Shown one piece after another: positions 55,289 to 63,649 of a DNA stretch of 64,000 nucleotides; within the stretch, counting starts at the first letter, position 1, and each line of letters opens with the position of its first letter. The notes below the pieces were generated by a model. That model saw only the letters and a list, made by a program, of their open reading frames with translations, searched no databases and was not told the DNA's origin. The stretch covers positions 106,820 to 170,819 of the forward strand of contig NZ_JNZA01000040.1 in the NCBI RefSeq assembly GCF_000717345.1, given 5' to 3'. The DNA is from Streptomyces lydicus (GTDB taxonomy: Bacteria; Actinomycetota; Actinomycetes; Streptomycetales; Streptomycetaceae). The translations under genes and the position numbers were made by a program.

Positions 55289-56485
55289 ATGGGCTGGACG
55301 ATCCTCTACATCGCGTTCGGCCTGGTCGCTCTGTGGCTGCTGGGTGAGGTGCTGCTCCAGAACAAGGCCCGGCTGCGCTGGCGGCTGCTCGCCTTCGCCG
55401 GCTTCCTCGCGGTGGTCGTGGGCGTCGTCATCCCCTCGGTGATCGTCATCGGCGTCGGCCTGGTCGCCTTCGCCGTCGGCCAGACCAATGTGACCCTGTC
55501 CTTCAAACGCGGCTTCACCGACGGCTGGGCGCTGCGCACCCGGGGCGGGGAGAGCCGCGGACGCCGGGGCCGCCGGGGCGGCCGGCCCGCCGCCGAACCG
55601 TCCCTTCAGGTCTCCGAGGTGGAGGCGGTCCCGGCCGGCGAGCCGCCCGCCGACGCCCCCGCCCGCCCGGCCGCCGACAGCGGCGGCCCGGACACCTTCG
55701 AGAGCACCGGCGGCTTCCAGCGCCCCGCCGGCTTCCCGAACCAGGACGCCTACGCCGCGCAGGGCTCCTACGACTACCAGGCGGACGGCTACCAGCCCGA
55801 CGACTACACCGCCAATGGCTACACCGCCAACGGCTATCCGGCGGGCGGCGGTTACGGCGGCCAGGACCCCTACCAGGACCCGCAGGACCAGAGCGTCTTC
55901 GCCACCCAGTCGTTCCCCACCCAGTCCTTCGACGCCACCACCGTCTACGCCCCGCAGCCGATGCCCGACGAAACCGGCCAGTACGGCGTCTACAGCCCCG
56001 ACGCCCGCGCCCAGCAGGACGGCTACCCCGGATACGACGCGTACGGCACCCCCGCCGGCACCGCCCCCGGCGACGCCAACGGCTATGCCTACGACGGCGG
56101 TTACGGCCAGCCCGCGGCCGCCCAGGACCCCTACGGCGACCCGTACGCGGCCTACGGCGACGGCCGGCAGCAGGGCTACTCCGACCCGTACGCCGGCGCC
56201 CAGCAGTACGCCACGCCCTACGACCCCTACGCGCAGCCCGATCCCTACGCGCAGCCCGACCCGTACGCGCAGCCCGATCCCTACGCCCAGGCGCCCTACG
56301 ATGCGCAGCAGTACGGCGGTCAGGGCCAGCCGCCCGGACAGCAGCCCGGCCAGGGCTACGGTGAGACGCCGCCCGGCGGGGTCTGGGTCCCGCAGCAGCG
56401 CGACGGCGACCTCCCGCCCGAGCAGCAGCCGCCCTATCCGCCGTACCAGCAGCAGGGCTACGACGAGCAGCAGTACCGCTACTGA
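55289..56485 (+). CDS. Membrane protein with Tyr/Pro/Gln-rich cytoplasmic tail
   Basis: 398 residues from ATG 55289. Two or three hydrophobic helices (about 2-24, 31-65) are followed by an Arg-rich stretch (RGRRGRRGGR) and a long disordered tail rich in Gly, Tyr, Gln and Pro. The tail has a perfect DPYAQP repeat (four tandem units at about 310-335, DNA 56218-56296). Such tails are common in Streptomyces membrane proteins and may drive clustering. Function unknown. It follows metF by 39 bases and may share its transcript. Confidence 0.82.
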   Translation: MGWTILYIAFGLVALWLLGEVLLQNKARLRWRLLAFAGFLAVVVGVVIPSVIVIGVGLVAFAVGQTNVTLSFKRGFTDGWALRTRGGESRGRRGRRGGRPAAEPSLQVSEVEAVPAGEPPADAPARPAADSGGPDTFESTGGFQRPAGFPNQDAYAAQGSYDYQADGYQPDDYTANGYTANGYPAGGGYGGQDPYQDPQDQSVFATQSFPTQSFDATTVYAPQPMPDETGQYGVYSPDARAQQDGYPGYDAYGTPAGTAPGDANGYAYDGGYGQPAAAQDPYGDPYAAYGDGRQQGYSDPYAGAQQYATPYDPYAQPDPYAQPDPYAQPDPYAQAPYDAQQYGGQGQPPGQQPGQGYGETPPGGVWVPQQRDGDLPPEQQPPYPPYQQQGYDEQQYRY

Positions 56486-56519
56486 ACCGCCGGGCCGGGT
56501 CCTGCGGGCGGCGGCCCGC

Positions 56520-58037
56520 TCACGTGGAGCCCTGCCAGTCGTCGCCGTTCACGATCAGACCCGCGACGAGCGCCCCGGACATCCCGGCGTGCGCCAGCCC
56601 GCCGCCCGGGTGCGACCAGCCGCCGACCGCGTAGAGACCCGGTATGCGGGTGCGGTTGCCGGGCCGCAGAAAACGCCCGTCCCGGCCCGCCAGTGCCGGC
56701 CCCGGAACCAGCGTGTCAGCCGTGGCCGGCAGCACCTCACGCCACAGCACCCGCTCCCGCAGCCCCGGAACCGCCGCCTCGGCGGCCTCCAGCAGCCGGT
56801 CGGCCGCCGCCTCCGCGCCGGCGCCGGCCGGTCCGTCCGCCGGGCCCCGCGGCGCCACCGCCGCGCTCAGCGTCACGGCCTCATGGTCGTCGTCGGGCCG
56901 GGTGGCGGGGTCGTCCGGGCGCAGCACCGTCACCGTCGGCCGCGCGCACGGCACGCCCGGCGTGGCACCGTCCCCGAACACGCCCGCCAACTCCGCCGCG
57001 CGGTCCGCGGCATGGACCACCGTGCGGTGCGCCGCCCCGGGCTCCCGCCCGCCGCGCAACGCCAGCGCGACCGTCAGCCGCGCCGCCGCCCCCTGACCGG
57101 GGTGCTCCGGCGGCCGTACGTCGTCCTCGCCCCACGGCTGCCGCCCACCGAGGAGGGCCGGCAGCCGCGCCGGATCGAGGCCCGCCACCACGAACTCCGC
57201 GTCGACGAACCGGCCGTCGGCCAGCGCGACGCCCGCCGCCCGGCCGTCCTTCTCGGCCACGGCGGTCACCTCCGCGCCGAAGGTGAACTCCACCGAGCGC
57301 GCCAGGCAGCGTTCGTACAGCGCGTCGGCCAGCGCCCGCATCCCGCCGCCCGCGTACCAACTCCCGAAGCTCTGCTCCATGTACGGCAGCACCGCGGCGC
57401 TCGCCGGGGCGCTGCGCGGATCGAAGCCGTACGCCAGCGCATGGCTCTCCAGCAGCGCGACCAGCCGGGGATCGGCCAGCTCGCGGCGGGCGACCTCGGC
57501 GAGGGTGGCGGTCGTCGGGCCCTTGCCGCGGCCGAACAGCCCGCGCCTGCGCACCGCCGGATACGGATCGCGCCCCAGCGCCCGCCAATCCCGCCGCAGC
57601 GGCTCCTCCAGGAGCGGCCGCCGGGTGGCGTCCCACGCGTCGCGGGCCCGCCCCACCAGCGCGCTCCACCGCTCACCGCAGCCCTCGCCCAGCGCCTCGT
57701 CCAGAGCCGTGAGGACGCCGGCCCGCGAGGCGTTCGGCAGCGCCACGGCCGTACCGTCGGCGAAGACATGACGGCTCGCGGGGTCGACCTGGGACAGCTC
57801 GACGCGGCTCTCCAGCGCCTCCCGTCCGGTCTTGAGGAACAGATCGCGGTAGACCGCGGGCAGATGCAGCAGACCCGGTCCGGTGTCGAAGACGAAGCCG
57901 TCCCGCGTCAGCCGCTGCACCGCGCCGCCGTACGTCGCGCCGCGCTCGAACACCGCCACCCGGTGGCCCGCGACGGCCAGCCGGGCAGCGGCCGCCATCG
58001 CGCCCATCCCGGCGCCGATCACCGCAATCCGTGCCAT
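56520..58037 (-). CDS. Phytoene desaturase-like FAD oxidoreductase
   Basis: 505 residues from ATG 58037. The FAD motif RIAVIGAGMGAMAAAARLA and the FERGATYGGAVQ loop are followed by the CrtI-type body (FVFDTGPGLLHLPAVYRDLF) and the C-terminal GLYAVGGWSHPGGGLAHAGMSG that closes the flavin site. It resembles carotenoid desaturases/isomerases (CrtI/CrtN/CrtO). No phytoene synthase or other carotenoid gene is in the window, so the substrate is open. TAAAGT ends 7 bases before ATG, so probably leaderless. Confidence 0.88.
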   Translation of the reverse strand: MARIAVIGAGMGAMAAAARLAVAGHRVAVFERGATYGGAVQRLTRDGFVFDTGPGLLHLPAVYRDLFLKTGREALESRVELSQVDPASRHVFADGTAVALPNASRAGVLTALDEALGEGCGERWSALVGRARDAWDATRRPLLEEPLRRDWRALGRDPYPAVRRRGLFGRGKGPTTATLAEVARRELADPRLVALLESHALAYGFDPRSAPASAAVLPYMEQSFGSWYAGGGMRALADALYERCLARSVEFTFGAEVTAVAEKDGRAAGVALADGRFVDAEFVVAGLDPARLPALLGGRQPWGEDDVRPPEHPGQGAAARLTVALALRGGREPGAAHRTVVHAADRAAELAGVFGDGATPGVPCARPTVTVLRPDDPATRPDDDHEAVTLSAAVAPRGPADGPAGAGAEAAADRLLEAAEAAVPGLRERVLWREVLPATADTLVPGPALAGRDGRFLRPGNRTRIPGLYAVGGWSHPGGGLAHAGMSGALVAGLIVNGDDWQGST

Positions 58038-58113
58038 GCCTGCGACTTTATCCGGACCCACTGACAACGCCCGCACGGCCGCCGCCGGCCACGGACCGGC
58101 CCGCCCCGCGCGC

Positions 58114-58734
58114 TCAGCCGGCCGGCGGCACCACGCTGCCCGCCGCGGCCAACCGCTTCTCCGCACGCCGCTGCCGCCGGCGCCGCAGGAAGCGGCGGAT
58201 CCGCGACCACAGCACGATCACCAGGGTGATGCCCGCGGCCAGCAGGGTCCCCGCGAGGACCGCGGCGGCCACCGGGTGGAAGACGGCGAACGCGATGATC
58301 CCGGCGACGCCCAGATCCTCGACCAGGCTCAGCACGATGTTGCTGGCCGGCTCCGGCGAGGTGTTCACCGCGATCCGCGTACCCGCCTTCACCAGGTGGC
58401 TCAGCAGCGCCGTGGAGCCGCCCACCGCACCCGCCGCCAGCTCGGGCAGCGAACCGTCGTGCCCGGCCAGCAGGGCCGCCACCACACCGCCGGCGACCGG
58501 CCGGATCACCGTGTGCACGGCGTCCCAGACGGAGTCCACGTACGGCACCTTGTCGGCGATGGCCTCTACCACGAACAGCACGCCGGCCAGGATCAGCACA
58601 TCGGGGCGCTGGAGCGCCGCCGGCACGTCCTCGCTGACGCCGGTCGCGCCGAGCAGACCGAGGAGCAGGACGACGGCGTAGGCGTTGATCCCGCTCGCCC
58701 AGCCGCTCGTGAAAACCAAGGGAAGTACGGACAC
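58114..58734 (-). CDS. DUF4126 membrane protein
   Basis: 206 residues from GTG 58734 (VSVLPLVFTSGWASGINAYAVVLLLGLLG). Four to five transmembrane helices, with the conserved SGINAY and GGSTALLSHLVKAGTRIAVN motifs split by Ser/His, match DUF4126. A basic C-terminal tail (RIRRFLRRRRQRRAEKR) faces the cytoplasm. TACGAT ends 7 bases before GTG (leaderless). A MacR-like box lies about 43-58 bases upstream of the start. Function unknown. Confidence 0.87.
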   Translation of the reverse strand: MSVLPLVFTSGWASGINAYAVVLLLGLLGATGVSEDVPAALQRPDVLILAGVLFVVEAIADKVPYVDSVWDAVHTVIRPVAGGVVAALLAGHDGSLPELAAGAVGGSTALLSHLVKAGTRIAVNTSPEPASNIVLSLVEDLGVAGIIAFAVFHPVAAAVLAGTLLAAGITLVIVLWSRIRRFLRRRRQRRAEKRLAAAGSVVPPAG

Positions 58735-58776
58735 GACGGAGATCGTAGGCCCCCGCTGGGGGCCGGTGCTCAGGTT

Positions 58777-58792
58777 TGAGTATCCGTACTCA
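58777..58792. promoter_or_regulatory. MacR-like binding site
   Basis: TGAGTATCCGTACTCA matches the reported MacR consensus TGAGTAC-N2-GTACTCA except for one base. A half-site TGAGTAGGTAC follows at 58803-58813. The site is about 50 bases upstream of the predicted transcription start of the DUF4126 gene, an activator position. Confidence 0.65.
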
Positions 58793-58920
58793 GACCGCCA
58801 GATGAGTAGGTACGCGGATAGGCCGGGCCCTGCCAGGAAGGAAGAGTGGGGGCCACGGAAGGGAAGCGGCGCCGCACCGCCGACACGGGGCGGCGGAACG
58901 GCGCGGCTCCCGACCGTGAC

Positions 58921-58965
58921 GGGGGAATCGGGGGAGCACGGGGGCTCCACGGGGGAGCACGGGGG
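58921..58965 (+). other. G5-tract cluster in a 413-base non-coding region
   Basis: Five runs of GGGGG (58921, 58930, 58940, 58951, 58961) separated by 4-6 bases, a strong G-quadruplex pattern on the plus strand. More G-runs follow (58985-59055). The whole stretch 58735-59147 holds only the DUF4126 promoter, the MacR-like box and this purine-rich DNA; no gene is supported. Confidence 0.6.
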
Positions 58966-59147
58966 AAGCGCTGTCCTGGTCGGATCGGAGGGGGAACGAT
59001 CCGTGCCAGGGCGGCGCACTCCTTTGTGCGGGCCCACGGGGGAAACGGGGGGTGCGCGCCGTACCTGACCAATACGGTGCGCACTCACCTCGTCCCTCTT
59101 CTTCGCTTCCCGGGGCCGGAATCCGGCCCCGGCCACGGGGTCCGCCG

Positions 59148-59801
59148 CTACGACGGACGGCCGCTGACCCGCCCCTGCAACAGCCGCGACAGCGCCGCGT
59201 GCACGTCGTCGATCGACCGGTCCGGCTGGTACGACTGCCAGTCCAGCGCGGCCACCAGGACCATCCCGAACAGCGCCGACGCGGTCAGCGGGATGTCGAT
59301 CTCCCCGCTCAGCTCGTCACGGGCCACCGCCTCCCGCAGCACGTCCTCCACCACCGTGATGGCCCGCTCGCGCACCACCATCAGCGTCGACTGCCAGGCC
59401 CGGTTGGTGCGCCACAGCTCGGCGACGTAGAGCTGGGTGAGCGCCGGGTAACGGGAGATGAAGTCCAGGCCGGCCCGGATCATCGCGTCCAGCGCGTCGA
59501 CCTGGCTGCCGCCCCGCTCGGTGACCTCCTCGGCGGCCGCCTGCAAGGAAGTGGCGAGCAGCTCGATGCCGTGCCGCAGCAGCTCCTCGAAGAGAACGTT
59601 CTTGCTCGCGAAGTTGTAGTAGACCGTGCCCTTCGCGACCCCCGCCCGCTCGGCGATCTCGTCCACCGTGGTGGAGGAGAAGCCCTGTTCGGCGATGAGC
59701 GTGACCGCGGCCTCGAAGAGCTTGCGCCGGGTGGCGTCGCGGCGTGTGTTGGAGCTGTCCATGGGGGCGATTGTGCCGGTCCCGGCGGCGTCCGTGTTCA
59801 C
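59148..59801 (-). CDS. TetR-family transcriptional regulator
   Basis: 217 residues from GTG 59801, which overlaps the YhgE stop (GTGA); ATG 59762 is an alternative. The N-terminal DNA-binding domain reads RRKLFEAAVTLIAEQGFSSTTVDEIAERAGVAKGTVYYNF (split by the recognition turn). The ligand domain follows (ALTQLYVAELWRTNR). It is the third gene of the ABC/YhgE unit and probably binds the palindrome at 62937-62958 to control its own operon. Confidence 0.93.
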   Translation of the reverse strand: MNTDAAGTGTIAPMDSSNTRRDATRRKLFEAAVTLIAEQGFSSTTVDEIAERAGVAKGTVYYNFASKNVLFEELLRHGIELLATSLQAAAEEVTERGGSQVDALDAMIRAGLDFISRYPALTQLYVAELWRTNRAWQSTLMVVRERAITVVEDVLREAVARDELSGEIDIPLTASALFGMVLVAALDWQSYQPDRSIDDVHAALSRLLQGRVSGRPS

Positions 59802-62005
59802 AGGCTCAGCTCCGGATGCAGGTCCTTCATGCGCACCACCTCGCGGCTGCGGGCCGTCAGCGACGTCAGCGCGAGCGCCCCGACGGTGAACGCCAGCAGC
59901 ACCGCACTGCCCTGCCACACGGGCGCGAGCTCACCGCCCGTGATGAGCCGGCGCAGCCCCTCCACGATGTAACTCATCGGCAGATAGGGGTGGATGGCGC
60001 CGAAGAAACCGGGACTGGTCTGCACCGGATACGTACCGCCCGCCGAGGTCAGCTGGAGCATCAGCAACGCCAGCACCAGGATCCGGCCGGCCGGTCCGAA
60101 CTGCGCGTTCAGCCACTGCACGATCGCCGAGAAACAGGCCGTGACCAGCATCAGGAAGCCGATCGTGCCGGCCGCCCGCACCATCTGGAGGCCGAGCGCG
60201 AAGTGCAGCACGGACATCAGCGCCGCGGTCTGCAGCACCCCGATGCCGACCACCGGCAGCCACCCCGAGACCGCCACCCGCCACGAGGGCGCCCCCATCG
60301 CCAGCGCCCGCCTGTTCAGCGGCTGGATCAGCATGTACGCCACCATGGCGCCGACCCACAGCGACAGCGGGATGAAGTACGGGGCGAACCCCGTGCCGTA
60401 GTTGGGCGCCTTGTGGGCGGAGTCCGAGGCGAGCTGCACCGGGTCGGACATCACCAGGGTGCGCGCGTCGCGGGCCTTCTTGCCGTAGTCGGGGATCTGC
60501 TTCGCCCCGTCGTGCAGCCCGCCGGCCAGCTTCCGGGAGCCGTCGGAGAGCTTGAACAGACCGCCGTCCAGGGTCTGGGCGCCGTTCTTGAGCTTGCCCA
60601 CACCGGCGTCGAGGTCGCCCATACCGGACGCGGCCCGGCCCGTACCGTCGTGCAGCTGGTGCGCACCGTTGTCCAGCTGGTCCGCGCCGGCGGCCAGCCG
60701 GGCGTTGCCGGCGGCCAGTTTGTGGGCGCCCGCGGCCACCTTGTGCGCACCGTCGTTGAGATCGTTGATCTTCTTCACCGCGGCGTCCATGTCGGCGCCC
60801 AGCGTCGGCCCGTGCTTTGCCAGCTCACCGGCCAGGGTGTGCAGGGTGCCCAGGTCGCGGTCCAACTGGTCGAGGTTCTTCTGGTCGTGGACATACCCGC
60901 TGACCTTCTCCGCCTGGTCGGCCGCGGTGGCCGCCTGGTCCTTGAGCTGCTTCAGCTCGGAGCAGGAGTCGAGCAGATCCACGCCGCCGGCGCAGTGCAG
61001 CCGGTAGTACGAGGCCAGATGGTCGGAGATCCCCCGGGAGAGCTTCGCCCCGGTGGCGGCCGCGGCGGGCAGCTTGTCCAGATGATCGCGGATCGCCTGC
61101 GAACCGTCCGCGACGAGCTGCGCCGCCTCGCCGATCTCCTTGCCGTGCGCCCGGACGAAGGGCCCCACCTTGCCGGCGAAGCCGTTGACGGTGTCGGCCA
61201 GCTGCTGCGTCCCGTCGGCCACCTGCCGGGAGCCGTCGGCCACTTGGCGCGACCCGCTCGCCGCCGTACCCGCTCCCCGCGCGAGGTCGGAGCTGCCCCG
61301 GGACAGCTGCCCGGCGCCCGAGTCGAGGTCGCCGAGGCCGCTGACCAGTTTGCCGCTGCCGTCCTTCGCGGTGCCCAGGCCGTCGGCCAGTTTGCCGGAG
61401 CCGTCCTTGGCCTTCCCCAGGCCGTTCTTGAGCCGGTCCGCGCCGTCGGCCGCCTGCTCGGTCTTGCCGTGCAGGGTGGAGAACGAGACGAAGATCTTGT
61501 CGAGGAAGGTGCGCGACGACTTCGCCGAGGCCGCCGCCCGCACCTCGGAGAACACCGTCCGGGAGATCTGCCCCACGATGTAGTTGTTCGCGTCGTTCGT
61601 GCGCACCTTGAGGGCGCCGGTCTCCGGGTGGTCACCCGAACTGGAGGCGATCCGCCGGCTGAAGTCCTCCGGGATCGACAACGACAGGTAGTACCTGCCG
61701 TCCTCCACGCCCTTGGCGGCCTCCTTGGCGTCCACCGGCTGCCAGTCGAAGGTGTGGCTGCGCGCCAGCCCGTCGACGATGCTGTCGCCCGCCGAGACCC
61801 GCTTCCCGCCGACCTCGGCACCCTGGTCCTGATTGACCAGCGCGACCGGTATCTTCTCCAGCCGCCCGTACGGGTCCCAGAAGGACCACAGGTACAGCGC
61901 GCCGTACAGCAGCGGCAGCAGCAACAGCGCGGCCAGCGCCGCACGCGGCAGCTTCCCCCGCCCGAACCGCTTCAGCTCAAGCGCGGCCAGTTTCGGCGAA
62001 CGCAT
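59798..62005 (-). CDS. YhgE/Pip-family membrane protein (ABC-2 type)
   Basis: 735 residues. A first helix (about 22-40) precedes a large extracellular domain (about 45-510) packed with heptad-like LADGxxxLxDG/GLxxAKDGSGKL repeats, then five transmembrane helices (about 540-720) of the ABC-2 permease type with the PYLPMSYIVEGLR motif. YhgE/Pip proteins include phage-infection proteins and type VII secretion accessories (EsaA); some act as drug exporters. It overlaps the ATPase gene by 29 bases. Confidence 0.9.
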   Translation of the reverse strand: MRSPKLAALELKRFGRGKLPRAALAALLLLPLLYGALYLWSFWDPYGRLEKIPVALVNQDQGAEVGGKRVSAGDSIVDGLARSHTFDWQPVDAKEAAKGVEDGRYYLSLSIPEDFSRRIASSSGDHPETGALKVRTNDANNYIVGQISRTVFSEVRAAASAKSSRTFLDKIFVSFSTLHGKTEQAADGADRLKNGLGKAKDGSGKLADGLGTAKDGSGKLVSGLGDLDSGAGQLSRGSSDLARGAGTAASGSRQVADGSRQVADGTQQLADTVNGFAGKVGPFVRAHGKEIGEAAQLVADGSQAIRDHLDKLPAAAATGAKLSRGISDHLASYYRLHCAGGVDLLDSCSELKQLKDQAATAADQAEKVSGYVHDQKNLDQLDRDLGTLHTLAGELAKHGPTLGADMDAAVKKINDLNDGAHKVAAGAHKLAAGNARLAAGADQLDNGAHQLHDGTGRAASGMGDLDAGVGKLKNGAQTLDGGLFKLSDGSRKLAGGLHDGAKQIPDYGKKARDARTLVMSDPVQLASDSAHKAPNYGTGFAPYFIPLSLWVGAMVAYMLIQPLNRRALAMGAPSWRVAVSGWLPVVGIGVLQTAALMSVLHFALGLQMVRAAGTIGFLMLVTACFSAIVQWLNAQFGPAGRILVLALLMLQLTSAGGTYPVQTSPGFFGAIHPYLPMSYIVEGLRRLITGGELAPVWQGSAVLLAFTVGALALTSLTARSREVVRMKDLHPELSL

Positions 62006-62927
62006 CGACCGCCCCTTCCTCGTCGTCGTGGCCCTCGGCGCGCCCGTCGGCCGCCGGCCGCGAGTCCCCCTCGACGGCGGTGTCCGCGGCGTCTGCGGGG
62101 TCAGTGGGGTCTACGGGGTCTGCGGTGTCCGCGGGGTCTATGGGGTCTGCGGTGTCCGTGGAGGTTACGGGCGTGGTGGGGGCGGCCTTCTCGGGCGCCG
62201 GCGCCGGGCGGTCTCCCGTACGCACCAGGACCAGTTCCTCACCCAGAGCCTTGCCGCCCTCAGGCGGTTCGCTGCACACCGCGAGTACCGTCGTGCCGGC
62301 CGCCGCCAGGCCGCGCAGCATCGCCCAGGCGGCCGCGCGCTCCTCGTCGGACAGCTTCAGATCCGTGTCGTCGACGGCCAGCAGCCGCGGCCCGCCGACC
62401 AGCGCGAGGGCCACGGACAGCCGCAGCGCCTCCAGCCGCTCCAGGTCGCGGACGGAGGTGCGGATCCCCTTGGGCAGCGACTCCGGGTCGAGCCCGGCCG
62501 CTTCGAGTGCGCCGTCCACGAGGGCGCGGGCCTCGGCCCGCCGTTCCCGGCGCGGACGCAGCAGAGCCCGCAGCGAACCGCCGAACCGGCCCTGGAGCAG
62601 GGCGCGTTCGCGCAGATGCTCGCCCACGGTCAGCGCGGGATCGAGCTCGGCGACCCCCGGTACGTGGGCCAGCGCGCTGACGGCCCGGACGGCGGCCATC
62701 TTCTTGGGCAGCGGCAGCCCGCCGACCTCGGCGGTGCCCTCGGCCGGCTTCATCCGGCCGGTGAGCGCGAGCAGCAGACACGTACGGCCCGAGCCCGAGG
62801 GGCCCTGTACGGCGATCAGCGACCCGGGTCCGGCGGTGAGGTCGATGTTCCGGAACGCCCATCCGCGGGGGCCCTTCAGCCCGAAGCCCGCGGCCGTGAC
62901 CGCCGCCCCGTGCGGGGTGCTGTCCAC
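61977..62927 (-). CDS. Divergent ABC-type ATPase
   Basis: 316 residues from GTG 62927 (AAGGAGG upstream). Walker A is GPSGSGRTC. The usual LSGGQ signature is replaced by DLERLEALRLS, and the Walker B end reads LLAVDDTD, with Asp where the catalytic Glu normally stands. ATP hydrolysis may be weak. A Thr/Asp/Pro-rich tail (DTADPIDPADTADPVDP) comes from a short tandem repeat (62090-62160). It is coupled to the YhgE-like permease. Confidence 0.87.
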   Translation of the reverse strand: MDSTPHGAAVTAAGFGLKGPRGWAFRNIDLTAGPGSLIAVQGPSGSGRTCLLLALTGRMKPAEGTAEVGGLPLPKKMAAVRAVSALAHVPGVAELDPALTVGEHLRERALLQGRFGGSLRALLRPRRERRAEARALVDGALEAAGLDPESLPKGIRTSVRDLERLEALRLSVALALVGGPRLLAVDDTDLKLSDEERAAAWAMLRGLAAAGTTVLAVCSEPPEGGKALGEELVLVRTGDRPAPAPEKAAPTTPVTSTDTADPIDPADTADPVDPTDPADAADTAVEGDSRPAADGRAEGHDDEEGAVDAFAETGRA

Positions 62928-62936
62928 GATCCCTCC

Positions 62937-62958
62937 TTGAACTGACTGGTCAGTTCAA
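62937..62958. promoter_or_regulatory. TetR operator palindrome
   Basis: TTGAACTGAC (62937-62946), TG, GTCAGTTCAA (62949-62958): perfect 10-base arms. It lies between TACTTT-like promoter sequence and the AAGGAGG of the ABC operon (minus strand), so binding would block transcription of the operon that encodes the TetR protein. Confidence 0.8.
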
Positions 62959-63163
62959 AAAGTATGCAGCATCGCACCCCCCGTTCCGCAAGGGGAAGTT
63001 GGCGATCCTGCCCGGTGCCCGCCCGGTATCCACCCGGCGCGTGTCCCTCTTACCCACGAAAGTGCAGCTCAGGGTCGATTGTCAGTGGCGTACCTCACGA
63101 TGGGGTCATACGGTCCGAATGAGCATTCGGTCCTAACCGGCATGCGACGACAGGAGGTTCGTC

Positions 63164-63649
63164 ATGGCAGCTCGTCCCCGCAGGGGCAGCTCCGCTGCGT
63201 ACGGTCCCCCGAGCGATGTCCACCCCGTCCTGCGGCGGGCGGCCGCGCCACCCGCCGCCCTCGACCTGCTCGCCAAGGCTCAGCACGGGCTCGAGGAAGC
63301 CCGCACCCTGGAGACCCCGAACGAGCAGTTCGCCACCGCCCATCTGGCCGCGCTGCGCACCGCCGCCGCCGTCCTCGCCGTCCGAGGCCGGCCGGAGACG
63401 ACGGTCCGCCGCAGGCAGCGTATACGGAGCGCCTGGGAGGTCCTGCCCGAGGTCGCTCCCGAACTCGCCGAGTGGAGCGCCCTGTTCGAGGCCGGCGCAC
63501 CCCGCCGGGCCAAGGCGGAGGCCGGCATAGCCGGCGCGGCCAGCCGCCGCGACGCGGACGATCTCCTGCGCGACGCCGCGATGTTCCTGCGCCTGGTGGA
63601 GCGCATGCTGCTCCTCCAGCCGTCCCTGCCACCCCAGCGCGCGGGGTGA
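63164..63649 (+). CDS. SAV_6107-like HEPN-domain protein
   Basis: 161 residues from ATG 63164 (AGGAGG seven bases upstream). An all-helical protein: VLRRAAAPPAALDLLAKAQHGLEEART, then TAHLAALRTAAAVLAVRGRP and a final long helix DLLRDAAMFLRLVERMLL. This matches the SAV_6107 HEPN family of Streptomyces. The RxxxxH RNase motif of toxic HEPN proteins is not evident, so RNA cleavage is not predicted. In Streptomyces it lies just before the division cluster. Confidence 0.82.
   Translation: MAARPRRGSSAAYGPPSDVHPVLRRAAAPPAALDLLAKAQHGLEEARTLETPNEQFATAHLAALRTAAAVLAVRGRPETTVRRRQRIRSAWEVLPEVAPELAEWSALFEAGAPRRAKAEAGIAGAASRRDADDLLRDAAMFLRLVERMLLLQPSLPPQRAG

Noticed and set aside
56218-56296. Tandem repeat that could be taken for a CRISPR-like array
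   Set aside because: It is an 18-base coding repeat for DPYAQP with no spacers.
59744-62680. 978-codon open frame on the plus strand
   Set aside because: Antisense to YhgE, ABC and TetR genes, which have clear domains. The translation is Arg/His/Gln-rich noise typical of high-G+C antisense frames.
63164-63649. HEPN protein as a toxin or defence RNase
   Set aside because: No RxxxxH-type catalytic motif and no adjacent antitoxin gene are seen.
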